Positions 38,652-47,605 are shown, numbered from the stretch's first letter. The stretch: 64,000 nucleotides of DNA from Ideonella sp. (GCA_016721465.1 JADKIA010000004.1:682001-746000); one strand, 5' to 3'. Made by a program: numbers and translations. The notes: a model not told the origin generated them from the letters alone.

Positions 38652-39838
38652 CCGTCCACCCGCTGATAGAGCGTCACGACGCAGGCGCCGCCCAGGCCCA
38701 GGTTGTGCTGCAGCGCCAGCCGCGCGCCTTCGACCTGGCGCTGGTCGCCCTGGCCGCGCAATTGCCATGTCAGCTCGGCGCATTGCGCCAGCCCCGTGGC
38801 GCCCAGCGGGTGGCCCTTGGACAGCAATCCGCCCGACGGGTTGGTGACCACGCGGCCGCCATAGGTGTTGTCGCCATCGACGATGAACTTCTCGGCCGTG
38901 CCATCCGGTGTGAGGCCCAGCGCTTCGTAGGTGATCAGTTCGTTGGCGGTGAAGCAATCGTGCAACTCGACCACGTCCACGTCGTCCGGGCCGATGCCGG
39001 CGGCGGCGTAGACCTTGTCGGCGGCGGCGCGGGCCATGTCGAAGCCCACCAGCTTGCGCATGTCGTGGCCCTCGAAGGTGCTGGCCGTGTCGGTGGTCAT
39101 GGCCTGGGCGGCAATGCGCACGCGCCGGTCCAGGCCATGCCGACGGGCGAAGGCCTCGCTGCACACCACCGCCGCAGCCGCGCCGCAGGTGGGCGGGCAG
39201 CACTGCAGCCGGGTGAGCGGATCGAACACCGTGGGCGCGGCCAGCACCTCGTCGAGCGTGACGGTCTGGCGGAACACGGCCAGCGGGTTGCGCGCGGCAT
39301 GCTGGCGGGCCTTGACCGAAATGCGCGCGAAGGTGTCGGCGCGGATGCCGTGCTCGGCGATGTAGGCGCGCGCGGCGCCACCGAAGAACTGCGCGGCGCG
39401 GGGGGCGACCGCGTCAATGCCCTGCTCGCGCTCCATCGTCTCGGCAAAACGTGCCAGCGGCGAGGGGCGGTCATCGTAGGCGCCCTTGAGCGCGCCAGGC
39501 ACCATCTGTTCGAAGCCCAGTGCCAGCACGCACTCGGCCGCGCCGCTGGCCACCGCCTGCCGCGCGAGATACAACGCGGTGGAGCCGGTGGAGCAGTTGT
39601 TGTTGACGTTGATCACCGGGATGCCGGTGAGGCCCACGCCATAGACGGCCGCCTGGCCGGCGGTGGAATCGCCGTAGACATAGCCCACGTAGGCCTGCTC
39701 GATGCGCTCGTAGGGCAGGCCGGCATCGTCCAACGCGGCGCGCGCGGCGCGCTGGCCCATCATCAGGTAGGGGTCGCTGGCCCCGGGCTTGGTGAAGGGG
39801 ATCATGCCCACACCCACCACGCAAACGGCTTGCGTCAT
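38648..39838 (-). CDS. SCP2-type thiolase
   Basis: This 396-aa thiolase belongs to the sterol-carrier-protein X-like group. It cleaves 3-ketoacyl-CoA (often branched or sterol side-chain substrates) or condenses acyl-CoAs. The nucleophilic Cys82 is in NNNCSTGSTALYLAR, VELHDCFTANELI follows near residue 300, and the C-terminal SGGLLSKGHPLGATG carries the catalytic His. The ATG at 39838 is the first with family similarity. It is the first gene of the eight-gene beta-oxidation operon, after a 129-base gap from the AraC regulator. Confidence 0.92.
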   Translation of the reverse strand: MTQAVCVVGVGMIPFTKPGASDPYLMMGQRAARAALDDAGLPYERIEQAYVGYVYGDSTAGQAAVYGVGLTGIPVINVNNNCSTGSTALYLARQAVASGAAECVLALGFEQMVPGALKGAYDDRPSPLARFAETMEREQGIDAVAPRAAQFFGGAARAYIAEHGIRADTFARISVKARQHAARNPLAVFRQTVTLDEVLAAPTVFDPLTRLQCCPPTCGAAAAVVCSEAFARRHGLDRRVRIAAQAMTTDTASTFEGHDMRKLVGFDMARAAADKVYAAAGIGPDDVDVVELHDCFTANELITYEALGLTPDGTAEKFIVDGDNTYGGRVVTNPSGGLLSKGHPLGATGLAQCAELTWQLRGQGDQRQVEGARLALQHNLGLGGACVVTLYQRVDG

Positions 39839-39967
39839 GCCGGTCTCCTTGTCGGGCGGCGCAGCCTCGATCCGGCCACGCACCAAGGCTCGCAGCTTGC
39901 GGCGCCTCGCACGCGCCGGCAATGGCCTTTCCGGCCAAGGGCATTGGCCAATCCGCTCAGCGCGGGT

Positions 39968-41053
39968 TTACACCGAGACCTGCCATCGGCGCTGCCCTTG
40001 CCGATATTCCCCCGGCGCCACGCCGGTCCATTTCTTGAACGCGCGGTGGAAGGTACTGGCTTCGGAAAAGCCCAGGCGCTGCGCGATCTCCGGCAGCGTG
40101 AGTTCAGGCCGGGCCAGGCAGGCGATGGCTGCGTCGCGGCGCAGCTCATCCTTGATCTGCTGGAAACCCTGGCCCTCGTCGCGAAGGTGACGGCGCAGGG
40201 TCTGCGGCGCCATGGCCCAGAGCGCGGCAATGGCGTCGAGCGACAGGTCGTCGCGGTCGAGTTGCCGGCGCAGCAGGCGACGGATGCGCTCGGTGGTGGT
40301 GCCCACGTCGCGGTAGCGCACCAGCAGGTTGGCCGGCGCCTGGGCGAGGTACTCGCGCAGGCTTTGCGGGCTCTGCACCACGGGCAGATCGAGCCAGCGC
40401 GCGTCAAAGACGAAGCCGATGTGCGGCTGGTTGAAACGGATGGGCGCCTGGTAGACGCGCGACACCTCGCCGCCCTGGCTTGGCGCCGTGTAGACCACCT
40501 CGCGCAGCGGCACGCGCCGTGCCACGAGCCACGAAGCGAATCCGTGGGCGAACAGCAGGAACGCCTTTTGGGCGTAGTCGAGTCGACGCGCAGCGGCCAG
40601 GTCGGTCTGCGCCGCGCCGATCCGCGGCCGGGTCGTGATGCGCACCTGCGCCTCGGCACCTTGTTCCACCAGGCGCGCTGCAAAGTCCGGGATCAGGCCA
40701 TGGTAAGTGCGCAAGCCCTCGCGCAGCGCCTGGCGCAGGTCCGTGCACTGCACCAGCCGGGCCGCGCAGTGGCCAAAGCTGCCCACCGGCACCGCCTGGC
40801 TGCACAGGCCCCAGAGCTCATCGCGCATGGTCCGGCGCAGCACGCGGATCAGCTGCGCGTATTGCTGCTGCGAGACACGGGCCAGCGGCGACTCCAGCAG
40901 GCCCGGCGCGATGCCGGCGCGCTCGAGCAGCGGCGCGGTCGGCAGGCCATGCGCCATCGCGCCTTCGAGCACGCTGCGAACCTGCACCATGGCGACGGTG
41001 TGTTCGGTGCGGGTCACCGCCGGGCGCACCATGGCCTGAGGTGGGACGCTCAA
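39968..41053 (-). CDS. AraC-family regulator with arabinose-binding-like N-terminal domain
   Basis: This transcription regulator is about 361 aa. It has a long N-terminal ligand domain of the OruR/ArgR type (RSVLEGAMAHGLPTAPLLER, then QCTDLRQALREGLRTYHG) and a C-terminal double helix-turn-helix (LSLDAIAALWAMAPQTLRRH and LTLPEIAQRLGFSEASTFHR, then FKKWTGVAPGEYR). The start may be TTG at 41053, overlapping the upstream stop, or ATG at 41032. Its position just upstream of the beta-oxidation operon and in the same direction makes it the probable local regulator. Confidence 0.88.
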   Translation of the reverse strand: MSVPPQAMVRPAVTRTEHTVAMVQVRSVLEGAMAHGLPTAPLLERAGIAPGLLESPLARVSQQQYAQLIRVLRRTMRDELWGLCSQAVPVGSFGHCAARLVQCTDLRQALREGLRTYHGLIPDFAARLVEQGAEAQVRITTRPRIGAAQTDLAAARRLDYAQKAFLLFAHGFASWLVARRVPLREVVYTAPSQGGEVSRVYQAPIRFNQPHIGFVFDARWLDLPVVQSPQSLREYLAQAPANLLVRYRDVGTTTERIRRLLRRQLDRDDLSLDAIAALWAMAPQTLRRHLRDEGQGFQQIKDELRRDAAIACLARPELTLPEIAQRLGFSEASTFHRAFKKWTGVAPGEYRQGQRRWQVSV

Positions 41054-42258
41054 CTCACGCGGTAGCGATGCGCGCCATCGGCGTCCAGCTCGCGGCTCAC
41101 CTGCCCGAGCCTGCGCAGGTGGTTCAGGTGGGCCAGGCTTTCGCCGGTGGCCATGCTCAGCAGGTCGCTGTCGGTGGTGATGGGGCGTGCGAACAGCGCA
41201 CCGAAGACATCGACGGCGCGCTTGGGTTCGGCCAGGCTGCGCTTGAGCCGTTCCAGCCCCTTGCTGTGGCCCCCGATCAGGCGCCCGAGCCGCGCGTGCA
41301 GGCCCAGGAACGGGTCGCCATGCGCCGGCAGCACCAGCAGCTCATCGGGCAAGCTGGCCAGCAGGTGATTCAGCGAGTCGATCCAATCGCCCAGCGGATC
41401 GGCCTCGGGCTCGGTGGGGAACACCGACACGTTGGACGAGATGCGCGGCAGCACCTGGTCGCCGGAGATCAGCACCTTGAGTGCGTCGTTGGCCAGGCAG
41501 GCGTGCTCTGGCGAGTGGCCGCGGCCGACGATCACGCGCCAGCATTGCCCGCCGATGCGCAAGACCTCGCCGTCGCCGATGCGCTGGAAGCTGTCGGGCA
41601 GACGGTGCAGGTACTTGCCAAAGCCGCCGAAACGGGCGCGGTAGATGTCCAGCGCCGCGTCCGGCCAGCCGGCACGGCGGTAGAAGGCGATCGCGTCATC
41701 TGGCGCCTCGCGGCCGGTGTCGGCTGCCAGCGTGCGGCAGGTGAGGTACTCGAGCCGCGTCATCCACAGCCGGATGCCGAACTTGCGCGTCAGCCACCCC
41801 GACATGCCCACGTGATCCGGATGCATGTGCGTGACCAGCACACGCGTCAGCCGGGCGCCCTGCGGCGTGGCCGCCAGTGGCCCATCGGCGGCCAGCAGCT
41901 GGCGCCAGGCCGAGACCACCTCGGGGGTCTTGGTGCCGGTGTCCACGATGGCCCAGCCAGGTCCGTGTTCGTCCTCGTCGGCCAGGGCCCACAGGTTGAT
42001 GTGGTTCAGCGAAAACGGCAGCGGCATGCGCAGCCACAGCACGCCGGGCGCCACCTCGCGCACCTCGCCAGGTGCCGGCGGCGCACCACAGGGGTATCGC
42101 AGACCGTGGGTCTCGTCCGGGCGTCCGTCGGCATGGGGCCGCGCGTTGGTCGCCTCGGCGGGACTTGCTGGGCTGGAAGAGGTGCTCATCGCGCGATTTT
42201 GCCGTGAAGCGTTCCGCGGCGATCCAGGCGAGGCGATCGCCTCGTCCGGGGCGGTCAT
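41050..42258 (-). CDS. Metallo-beta-lactamase-fold hydrolase
   Basis: This 402-aa protein has the MBL-fold metal site HMHPDHVG near residue 145 (HxHxDH) with WAIVDTGTKTPEV before it and GRGHSPEHACL (third His) and VLISGDQVLP (Asp) after it. LVLPAHGDPFLGL supplies the last His. A C-terminal winged-helix-like segment follows (GESLAHLNHLRRLGQVSREL), as in LACTB2-like thioesterase/hydrolases. The first 23 residues are low complexity and the ATG at 42189 is an alternative start. It is coupled by a four-base overlap to the AraC gene. A CoA-thioester or lactone hydrolase role is possible. Confidence 0.86.
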   Translation of the reverse strand: MTAPDEAIASPGSPRNASRQNRAMSTSSSPASPAEATNARPHADGRPDETHGLRYPCGAPPAPGEVREVAPGVLWLRMPLPFSLNHINLWALADEDEHGPGWAIVDTGTKTPEVVSAWRQLLAADGPLAATPQGARLTRVLVTHMHPDHVGMSGWLTRKFGIRLWMTRLEYLTCRTLAADTGREAPDDAIAFYRRAGWPDAALDIYRARFGGFGKYLHRLPDSFQRIGDGEVLRIGGQCWRVIVGRGHSPEHACLANDALKVLISGDQVLPRISSNVSVFPTEPEADPLGDWIDSLNHLLASLPDELLVLPAHGDPFLGLHARLGRLIGGHSKGLERLKRSLAEPKRAVDVFGALFARPITTDSDLLSMATGESLAHLNHLRRLGQVSRELDADGAHRYRVS

Positions 42259-42396
42259 TGAGCCATCTCAATGTCCACCGCTTTCACGCCTTGCGGTGGC
42301 CCCGGCTTGGGCGTAATTTCACCGCGCCTGCTGCGCATTGTTGGCCGTAGGGCAAGAGCGACAACATTGATGAACCACCCTTTTTTCGGAGCCCCC

Positions 42397-43014
42397 ATGA
42401 ACACCACTCGCATCGCTTGGACCACGGCATTGCTCGCGCTGTCCGGGATCGGTTGGGCCAATGCGGCACCCAGCCAAGAGCGCTCGGGCAAGGTGGTGGT
42501 GGAAACCGTCTGCCAGGACTGTCACACCACGGGCAAGGATGGGGCTCCAAAGATCGGCGACCAGGCCGCGTGGCGGCAGCGCGCCTCCAAGGGGCTGGAC
42601 AAGCTGACCAAGAACGCCATCACCGGCGTGCGCTCCATGCCAGCCCATGGCGGGCAGGCCCAGCTGAGCGACCTGGAACTGACGCGTGCGGTGGCCTACA
42701 TGGTCAGCAACGGCACCGCGGCGGACACCAACAAGGCCTACACGCCGTCGCACGTGCGCCCCGGCGCCCAGTTGGTGCAGGAGCGCTGCCAGGAATGCCA
42801 TGTGGCCGGCACGAACGGCGCGCCCAGGATCGGCGAGATGAACGATTGGCGTGCCCGCTTGACGCAAGGCGTGGCACCGCTGGTGCGCTCGGCCATCAAG
42901 GGCCACAACTCGATGCCGGCCCGCGGTGGCCTGGCCGGCATGAGCGACGTGGAAATGCGCAGCGCGGTCGAGTTCATGCTCAGCAAGGCGGGCGGGCCAG
43001 CCGCCGCCAAGTGA
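42397..43014 (+). CDS. Diheme cytochrome c (c5-like)
   Basis: This 205-aa periplasmic electron carrier has a signal peptide (TALLALSGIGWANA, cleaved before APSQE) and two class I cytochrome domains in tandem. Heme sites are CQDCH (39-43) and CQECH (about 136-140), each followed by a methionine ligand (RSMPAHGG, NSMPARGG). The two halves are clearly internal duplicates. GGAG lies six bases before the ATG. It is a single gene: the MBL gene is divergent and an AraC gene convergent. The redox partner is unknown. Confidence 0.93.
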   Translation: MNTTRIAWTTALLALSGIGWANAAPSQERSGKVVVETVCQDCHTTGKDGAPKIGDQAAWRQRASKGLDKLTKNAITGVRSMPAHGGQAQLSDLELTRAVAYMVSNGTAADTNKAYTPSHVRPGAQLVQERCQECHVAGTNGAPRIGEMNDWRARLTQGVAPLVRSAIKGHNSMPARGGLAGMSDVEMRSAVEFMLSKAGGPAAAK

Positions 43015-43023
43015 GCCATGCCG

Positions 43024-43043
43024 CATCCGGCCCGGGCCGGATG
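43024..43043. terminator. 20-bp perfect palindrome between convergent genes
   Basis: The sequence CATCCGGCCC/GGGCCGGATG is a perfect 10+10 palindrome in the 33-base gap between the convergent cytochrome c and AraC genes. As RNA it would form the same strong hairpin from either side, so it probably serves as a shared terminator. There is no T tract. A perfect palindrome without a loop could also be a protein-binding site. Confidence 0.6.
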
Positions 43044-43047
43044 GGCT

Positions 43048-43968
43048 TCAGGAGCTCGCGACGCCCAATACCGTGAGCCGGCGTGAGCCGGCGAAGATGT
43101 CGCGCGGGCGCAGGCCGTACACCTGCCGGATGGTGTGGCTGAAGTGCGTGGAGTCCGGGTAGCCGGTGTCCAGCGCCACGTTCAACAGGTTGGCATCGCG
43201 GGTGACGTGGTGCAGCAGGCTGCGCGCACGCTTCCACGCGCGCAGGTTGCGAAACGAGGCGCCCGTCTGCTGCTTGAACAGGTGCAGGAAGCGCGAGAAC
43301 GACAGACCCGCCTGCGCCGCGCAATCAATGGCCGTGAGCGGCGCGGCCGGGTCGCGGTTGATGGCCTGCAGCACCTTGGCAATGCGCGGGTCCAGCCTGC
43401 GTGGCGTCAGCGCGCGGCCGAACAGGAAGGCATCGGCATCGGCCGAGGACAGTGGCGATTCACGACCGCGCGTGCACAACCACGCGTGCAATTCACGCAC
43501 CCGGTGCACGAACTCGGATGCCTCCTGCACCGCCCCGCAACCGCCAAGCACGAAGGCCGGCAAGGTGGCGGTGTCCACGGTCTCGGGCTCGATCACCAGG
43601 TCGCCAATCAGGCGCTCGTCGCAATCCACACGGTGCGGTCGATAGGGCGGCACCACGGCCAGATCGGTGGTCTGCCACGGCGCACCGTCCACCGAAATGC
43701 GGATGGGCGCGCCGAGCGCCACGTAGAGGTGCCAGCCTCCCATGGTGCGCGCGCTCATCGCACCGAGCAAACCCGCGTAGAGCACCCGCTCGTCATTGAT
43801 CCACATCACCCGGTTGGCTCGATCGGCCAGCGCCATCTCCGGCCGCCGATCGGCGGCCAGGGTCAAACCGGTGACATTGATGGGGCTGGGCACGGTGACG
43901 ATTCGCGGCAGTGACGATGGCAGGAGACTACCCCACGCACCGCCATTTCCAGTTCGCCGGAGCGACAC
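43048..43968 (-). CDS. AraC-family transcriptional regulator
   Basis: This 306-aa regulator has a cupin-like N-terminal half and a C-terminal AraC DNA-binding domain: APLTAIDCAAQAGLSFSRFL and LLNVALDTGYPDSTHFSHTI, followed by RQVYGLRPRDIF. The GTG start at 43968 is uncertain. Conserved similarity may begin nearer residue 30. It is transcribed toward the cytochrome gene and lies just downstream of the acyl-CoA ligase block, whose control it might exert. Confidence 0.85.
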   Translation of the reverse strand: MSLRRTGNGGAWGSLLPSSLPRIVTVPSPINVTGLTLAADRRPEMALADRANRVMWINDERVLYAGLLGAMSARTMGGWHLYVALGAPIRISVDGAPWQTTDLAVVPPYRPHRVDCDERLIGDLVIEPETVDTATLPAFVLGGCGAVQEASEFVHRVRELHAWLCTRGRESPLSSADADAFLFGRALTPRRLDPRIAKVLQAINRDPAAPLTAIDCAAQAGLSFSRFLHLFKQQTGASFRNLRAWKRARSLLHHVTRDANLLNVALDTGYPDSTHFSHTIRQVYGLRPRDIFAGSRRLTVLGVASS

Positions 43969-44014
43969 CGGGGCCTCGGCACAAACCCTGACCGACGCCG
44001 CGCAGCGGCGCGCC

Positions 44015-45895
44015 TCAGGCGGCAGCCTGGCCGCGGTACATGCCCTCGATCAGCTCCGAGTACTTCTTGCTCACCAGTGCCCGCTTCAGCTTCATCGTCG
44101 GCGTGAGCTCTTCGTCCTCGGCGGTGAGCCGCTGCTCGATCAGGCGGAACTGCTTGATCTGCTCGACGCGGGCGAACTGCTTGTTCACCTTCTCGATTTC
44201 CTCGCCGATCAGCGCCACCACCTCGGGCGCACGGCACATGCTCTTGAAGTCGGAGAACTGCACGTCGCGCTCCAGCGCCCATTGCGCCACGTTGTCCTCG
44301 TCGATCATCACCAGGCACGAGAGGTAAGCGCGCTTGTCGCCGATGACCACCGCGTCGGTCACGTAGGGGCTGAACTTGAGCTGGTTCTCCCATTCGCTGG
44401 GGGTCACGTTCTTGCCACCGGCGGTGATGATGATGTCCTTCATCCGATCGGTGATGTAGAAGTAGCCCTCGTCGTCCACGCGACCCACGTCGCCCGTGTG
44501 CAGCCACCCCTGCGCATCGATGGTCTCGGCGGTCTTCTCGGGTTGGTTGAGGTAACCCAGGATCACGTTCTTGCCCCGCAGCAGGATCTCGTTGCTGCCT
44601 TCGGCGATGCGCATCTCGATGCCAGGGCCGGGCTGCCCGATGCTGCCGGGCCGCATCGCCTGGCGCGGGCTCACGGTGCCACCGCCGCAGGTCTCGGTCA
44701 TGCCCCAGCCTTCGCGCAGCGGGATGCCCAGCGCCAGGTACCAGCGGATCAACTGCGGCGAGATCGGCGCCGCGCCGGTCAGCGCCAGGCGAACGCGGTT
44801 CAGCCCCACCATGCGGCGCACGTTGTTCAGCACCAGCAAACGGGCCAGGGCATAACTCGCCTTCAGCGCGGCAGACGGCGCGGTCTTGGTCAGGCCGCAT
44901 TCGGCCACCGCCATGCCCACCTTCACCGCCCAGGCGTAGGCCATCTGCTGCAGGCGGCCGGCCTCGCGGATGGAGATGGTGACCTGTGAGTAGATCTTCT
45001 CCCACACCCGCGGCACCGCGAAGAACACATGGGGCTGCACCTCGCGCAGGTTCTCGAACACCGTCTCGGGGTTTTCGACGAAGTTGACGATCTCGCGGCG
45101 CATGATGGTGACGTACTCGCCGATCATGCGCTCGGCGATGTGGCACAGCGGCAGGAAGGCCACGCGCTCACCACCCGCGGGCAGGCCCTCGAACAGACTG
45201 GACTGCTGACCCGCCAGCGCCGCACACAGGTTGCCATGACTGATCATGGCGCCCTTCGGTCGGCCGGTGGTGCCCGAGGTGTAGACCAGGATGGCCACGT
45301 CGCCCGGGCCGCGCGTGGCGATGCGTTCCTCCAGCAGCCGAGGATGCGACAACAAGTACTCGCGCCCGATCTCGCGCAGGCGGTCGAGCGACATCACCTG
45401 CGGGTCGTCCAGTTTGGCCAGGCCCTCCATGTCGAAGACGATCACCTGGCGCAATTTGGGGCAGCGCTCGCGCACCTCCAGCACCTTGTCGAGCTGCTCG
45501 TCGTCCTCGACGAACAGATAAACACTGCCCGAATCGGTGCTGAGGTACTCGACTTGTGAGGCGGCGTCGGTCGGGTAGATGCCGTTGCAGACGCCGCCCA
45601 TCGACAGCACGGCCAGATCGCACCACACCCACTCGCGGCAGGTGTTGGCCAGCACCGCAGCCACCTCACCCGGCGCGAAGCCCAGGCTCACCAGGCCCGC
45701 CCCGATCTCGCTGGCGATCGTGGCCACCTCATTCCAGGAATAGGACTTCCACAGGCCCAGGTCCTTCTGGCGCATCATGGTGGCGTCGCCGAGCTCGCGC
45801 ACCCGCAGCTGGAACAGCTTCGGGATGGTGTCGAAGGGCAGCGTTTCGGGCTTCCATCCGATCTGGTCGCCGCTGACGATTCGATGTGCGTTCAT
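44015..45895 (-). CDS. Long-chain-type AMP-dependent acyl-CoA synthetase
   Basis: This 626-aa adenylate-forming ligase belongs to the FadD15/long-chain subgroup. The P-loop is YTSGTTGRPKGAMISHGNL (about 183-201), with LTGAAPISPQLIRWYLALG, REGWGMTETCGGG and GDVGRVDDEGYFYITDRMKD following. The C-terminal region has LTPTMKLKRALVSKKY instead of the usual final GTGK motif, typical of this subgroup. It lies at the end of the livHMGF block, a common pairing in Burkholderiales where the transporter imports the acid that the ligase activates. Confidence 0.93.
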   Translation of the reverse strand: MNAHRIVSGDQIGWKPETLPFDTIPKLFQLRVRELGDATMMRQKDLGLWKSYSWNEVATIASEIGAGLVSLGFAPGEVAAVLANTCREWVWCDLAVLSMGGVCNGIYPTDAASQVEYLSTDSGSVYLFVEDDEQLDKVLEVRERCPKLRQVIVFDMEGLAKLDDPQVMSLDRLREIGREYLLSHPRLLEERIATRGPGDVAILVYTSGTTGRPKGAMISHGNLCAALAGQQSSLFEGLPAGGERVAFLPLCHIAERMIGEYVTIMRREIVNFVENPETVFENLREVQPHVFFAVPRVWEKIYSQVTISIREAGRLQQMAYAWAVKVGMAVAECGLTKTAPSAALKASYALARLLVLNNVRRMVGLNRVRLALTGAAPISPQLIRWYLALGIPLREGWGMTETCGGGTVSPRQAMRPGSIGQPGPGIEMRIAEGSNEILLRGKNVILGYLNQPEKTAETIDAQGWLHTGDVGRVDDEGYFYITDRMKDIIITAGGKNVTPSEWENQLKFSPYVTDAVVIGDKRAYLSCLVMIDEDNVAQWALERDVQFSDFKSMCRAPEVVALIGEEIEKVNKQFARVEQIKQFRLIEQRLTAEDEELTPTMKLKRALVSKKYSELIEGMYRGQAAA

Positions 45896-45966
45896 GAGCC
45901 TGATCCGGAGCGCCAGAGCGCAAACAAGCGAACGCCGCGGAACCGGCTTCGCCGGGCCGCTGGCGT

Positions 45967-45984
45967 CCGCCCCCCGGGGGGCGG
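45967..45984. repeat. 18-bp G/C palindrome in the livF-ligase gap
   Basis: CCGCCCCCC followed by its exact complement GGGGGGCGG forms an 18-bp perfect palindrome. It is embedded in a longer G-rich stretch (about 45950-46010) containing GAAGGCGCTTC. It occupies the 118-base gap between livF (stop 46014) and the ligase (start 45895). It is similar in style and position to the elements at 334-428 and 48684-48780. Confidence 0.6.
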
Positions 45985-46013
45985 CACCGAAGGCGCTTCG
46001 GGGGGGCTGAAGT

Positions 46014-46790
46014 TCATCGCCATGTCTTCTTCTTCTTCCAGCGCCGCTCGCCGCGCACGCCGGCGTCCTTCATGCCAAGGTAGAACTCCTGGATGTCCTC
46101 CTTCTCGCGCAGGCGCTCGCAGCTGTCTTCCATCACGATGCGCCCATTCTCCAGTACGTAGCCGTAGTCGGCCGCATTCAGCGCCATGTTGGCGTTCTGC
46201 TCCACCAGCAGGATGGTGGTGCCGCGCTCGCGGTTGATGCGCACCACGATCTCGAAGATCTCCTTGGTGAGCTTGGGGCTCAGGCCCAGGCTCGGTTCAT
46301 CGAGCAGGATCAGCTCGGGCTGCGACATCAGCGCACGGCTGATCGCCAGCATCTGCTGCTGGCCGCCAGACAACAATCCGGCGTCCTGCCGCTCGCGGTC
46401 CTTCAGGATCGGGAAGTAGCCGAACACCTGCGCCAGATCGCGCGCCACGCCATCGCGGTCGCTGCGGGTGTAGGCGCCCATCAGCAGGTTGTCGTGCACG
46501 CTGAGCAGCGGGAACACCTCGCGGCCTTCGGGCACGTGCACCAGGCCGCGGCGCACGATGTGTGCCGGGTCCTGCGCGGTGATGTCCTCGCCCTTGAAGA
46601 CCACGTTGCCGCGCGTCGGGTCGAGCACGCCGGAGATGGTCTTCAGGATCGTGCTCTTGCCCGCGCCATTGCTGCCCAGCACGGTGGCAATTTCCCCACG
46701 CCGCACCTTCAGGCTCACGCCGCGGATGGCCTTGATCGGGCCATAGGCGCTTTCGACGTTGGCCAGGCTGAGCAGGATCTCTTCGCTCAT
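46014..46790 (-). CDS. livF: Branched-chain amino-acid-type ABC transporter ATP-binding protein LivF
   Basis: This 258-aa ATPase has Walker A GSNGAGKST (about 39-47), the LivF-specific VHVPEGREVFPLLSV, the signature LLSGGQQQMLAISRAL, Walker B LILLDEPSLGLS, and a switch His replaced by Gln-Asn (VEQNAN), as usual for LivF. The C-terminus is a basic tail (GERRWKKKKTWR). Its ATG overlaps the livG stop by four bases. With livG, livM and livH it forms a HAAT-family importer. Confidence 0.92.
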   Translation of the reverse strand: MSEEILLSLANVESAYGPIKAIRGVSLKVRRGEIATVLGSNGAGKSTILKTISGVLDPTRGNVVFKGEDITAQDPAHIVRRGLVHVPEGREVFPLLSVHDNLLMGAYTRSDRDGVARDLAQVFGYFPILKDRERQDAGLLSGGQQQMLAISRALMSQPELILLDEPSLGLSPKLTKEIFEIVVRINRERGTTILLVEQNANMALNAADYGYVLENGRIVMEDSCERLREKEDIQEFYLGMKDAGVRGERRWKKKKTWR

Positions 46791-47605
46791 GCCGAGGCCT
46801 CCGCGGGCTGGCGCCGCAGCGACGACACATCGTCGACCGAGCCGAGGTAGGCCTCGATCACGCCGGGATGCGATTGCACCTCGGCCGGCGTGCCCATCGC
46901 CAGCACCTCGCCCTGGTTCATGGCCAGCACCCGGTCGCTGACGCGCGAAACCAGGGTCATGTCGTGCTCGACCATCAGCACGGTGATGCCCAGGTCGTGC
47001 TGGATGTCCTGGATCCACCAGGCCATGTCCTCGGTCTCCTCCACGTTCAGGCCTGAACTGGGTTCGTCCAGCAGCAGCAGCTTGGGGCCGGTGCACAGCG
47101 CGCGGGCCAGCTCCACCACCTTGCGCTTGCCGTAGGGCAGCCCGGCCACGTGGGAATCGCGCAAGGGCTGGAGGTCCAGGAGATCGATCACGCGTTCGGC
47201 GCGCTCGCGCGCGGCCAACTCGGACGCGCGTGCCGAAGGCAGGAACAACAGGTTGCTCCAGAAGCCCGCCCGACAGTGGATGTGGCTGCCGATCAACAGG
47301 TTCTGCAGCACGGTGGCGTTCTCGAACAGCTCGATGTTCTGGAAGGTGCGGGCGATGCCCATCGCCGCGATGGCGTGCGGCGGTTGCTCGGTGAGCACCT
47401 CGCCTTCGAACCGTATGCTGCCGGTGGTGGGCGTGTAGATGCGGCTGATCAGGTTGAACACCGTGGTCTTGCCCGCGCCATTGGGGCCGATCAGCGTGAA
47501 CACCTCGCCGCGACGCACGTCGAAGCTGACCTTGTTGACGGCCAGCACGCCGCCGAAGCGCACGCTCAGGTCCTTGGCCTGCAGGAGAATCTCGGAATCG
47601 CTCAT
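46787..47605 (-). CDS. livG: Branched-chain amino-acid-type ABC transporter ATP-binding protein LivG
   Basis: This 272-aa ATPase has Walker A GPNGAGKTT (about 41-49), the LivG hallmark ARTFQNIELFENATVLQNLL, the signature segment LPYGKRKVVELARAL, and Walker B LLLLDEPSSGLN followed by VEHDM. It is translationally coupled to both neighbours (ATGA overlaps with livM and livF). Confidence 0.92.
   Translation of the reverse strand: MSDSEILLQAKDLSVRFGGVLAVNKVSFDVRRGEVFTLIGPNGAGKTTVFNLISRIYTPTTGSIRFEGEVLTEQPPHAIAAMGIARTFQNIELFENATVLQNLLIGSHIHCRAGFWSNLLFLPSARASELAARERAERVIDLLDLQPLRDSHVAGLPYGKRKVVELARALCTGPKLLLLDEPSSGLNVEETEDMAWWIQDIQHDLGITVLMVEHDMTLVSRVSDRVLAMNQGEVLAMGTPAEVQSHPGVIEAYLGSVDDVSSLRRQPAEASA

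Noticed and set aside
32225..39838. Interpretation as a steroid side-chain degradation cluster
   Set aside because: The thiolase and split MaoC pair recall it, but there is no DUF35 partner, no ring-degrading enzyme and no Mce or steroid uptake gene here. The substrate is left open.
38705..41065. Plus-strand open frame across the thiolase and AraC genes
   Set aside because: Both minus-strand genes are clear. The antisense translation has no recognisable domain and crosses an intergenic region.
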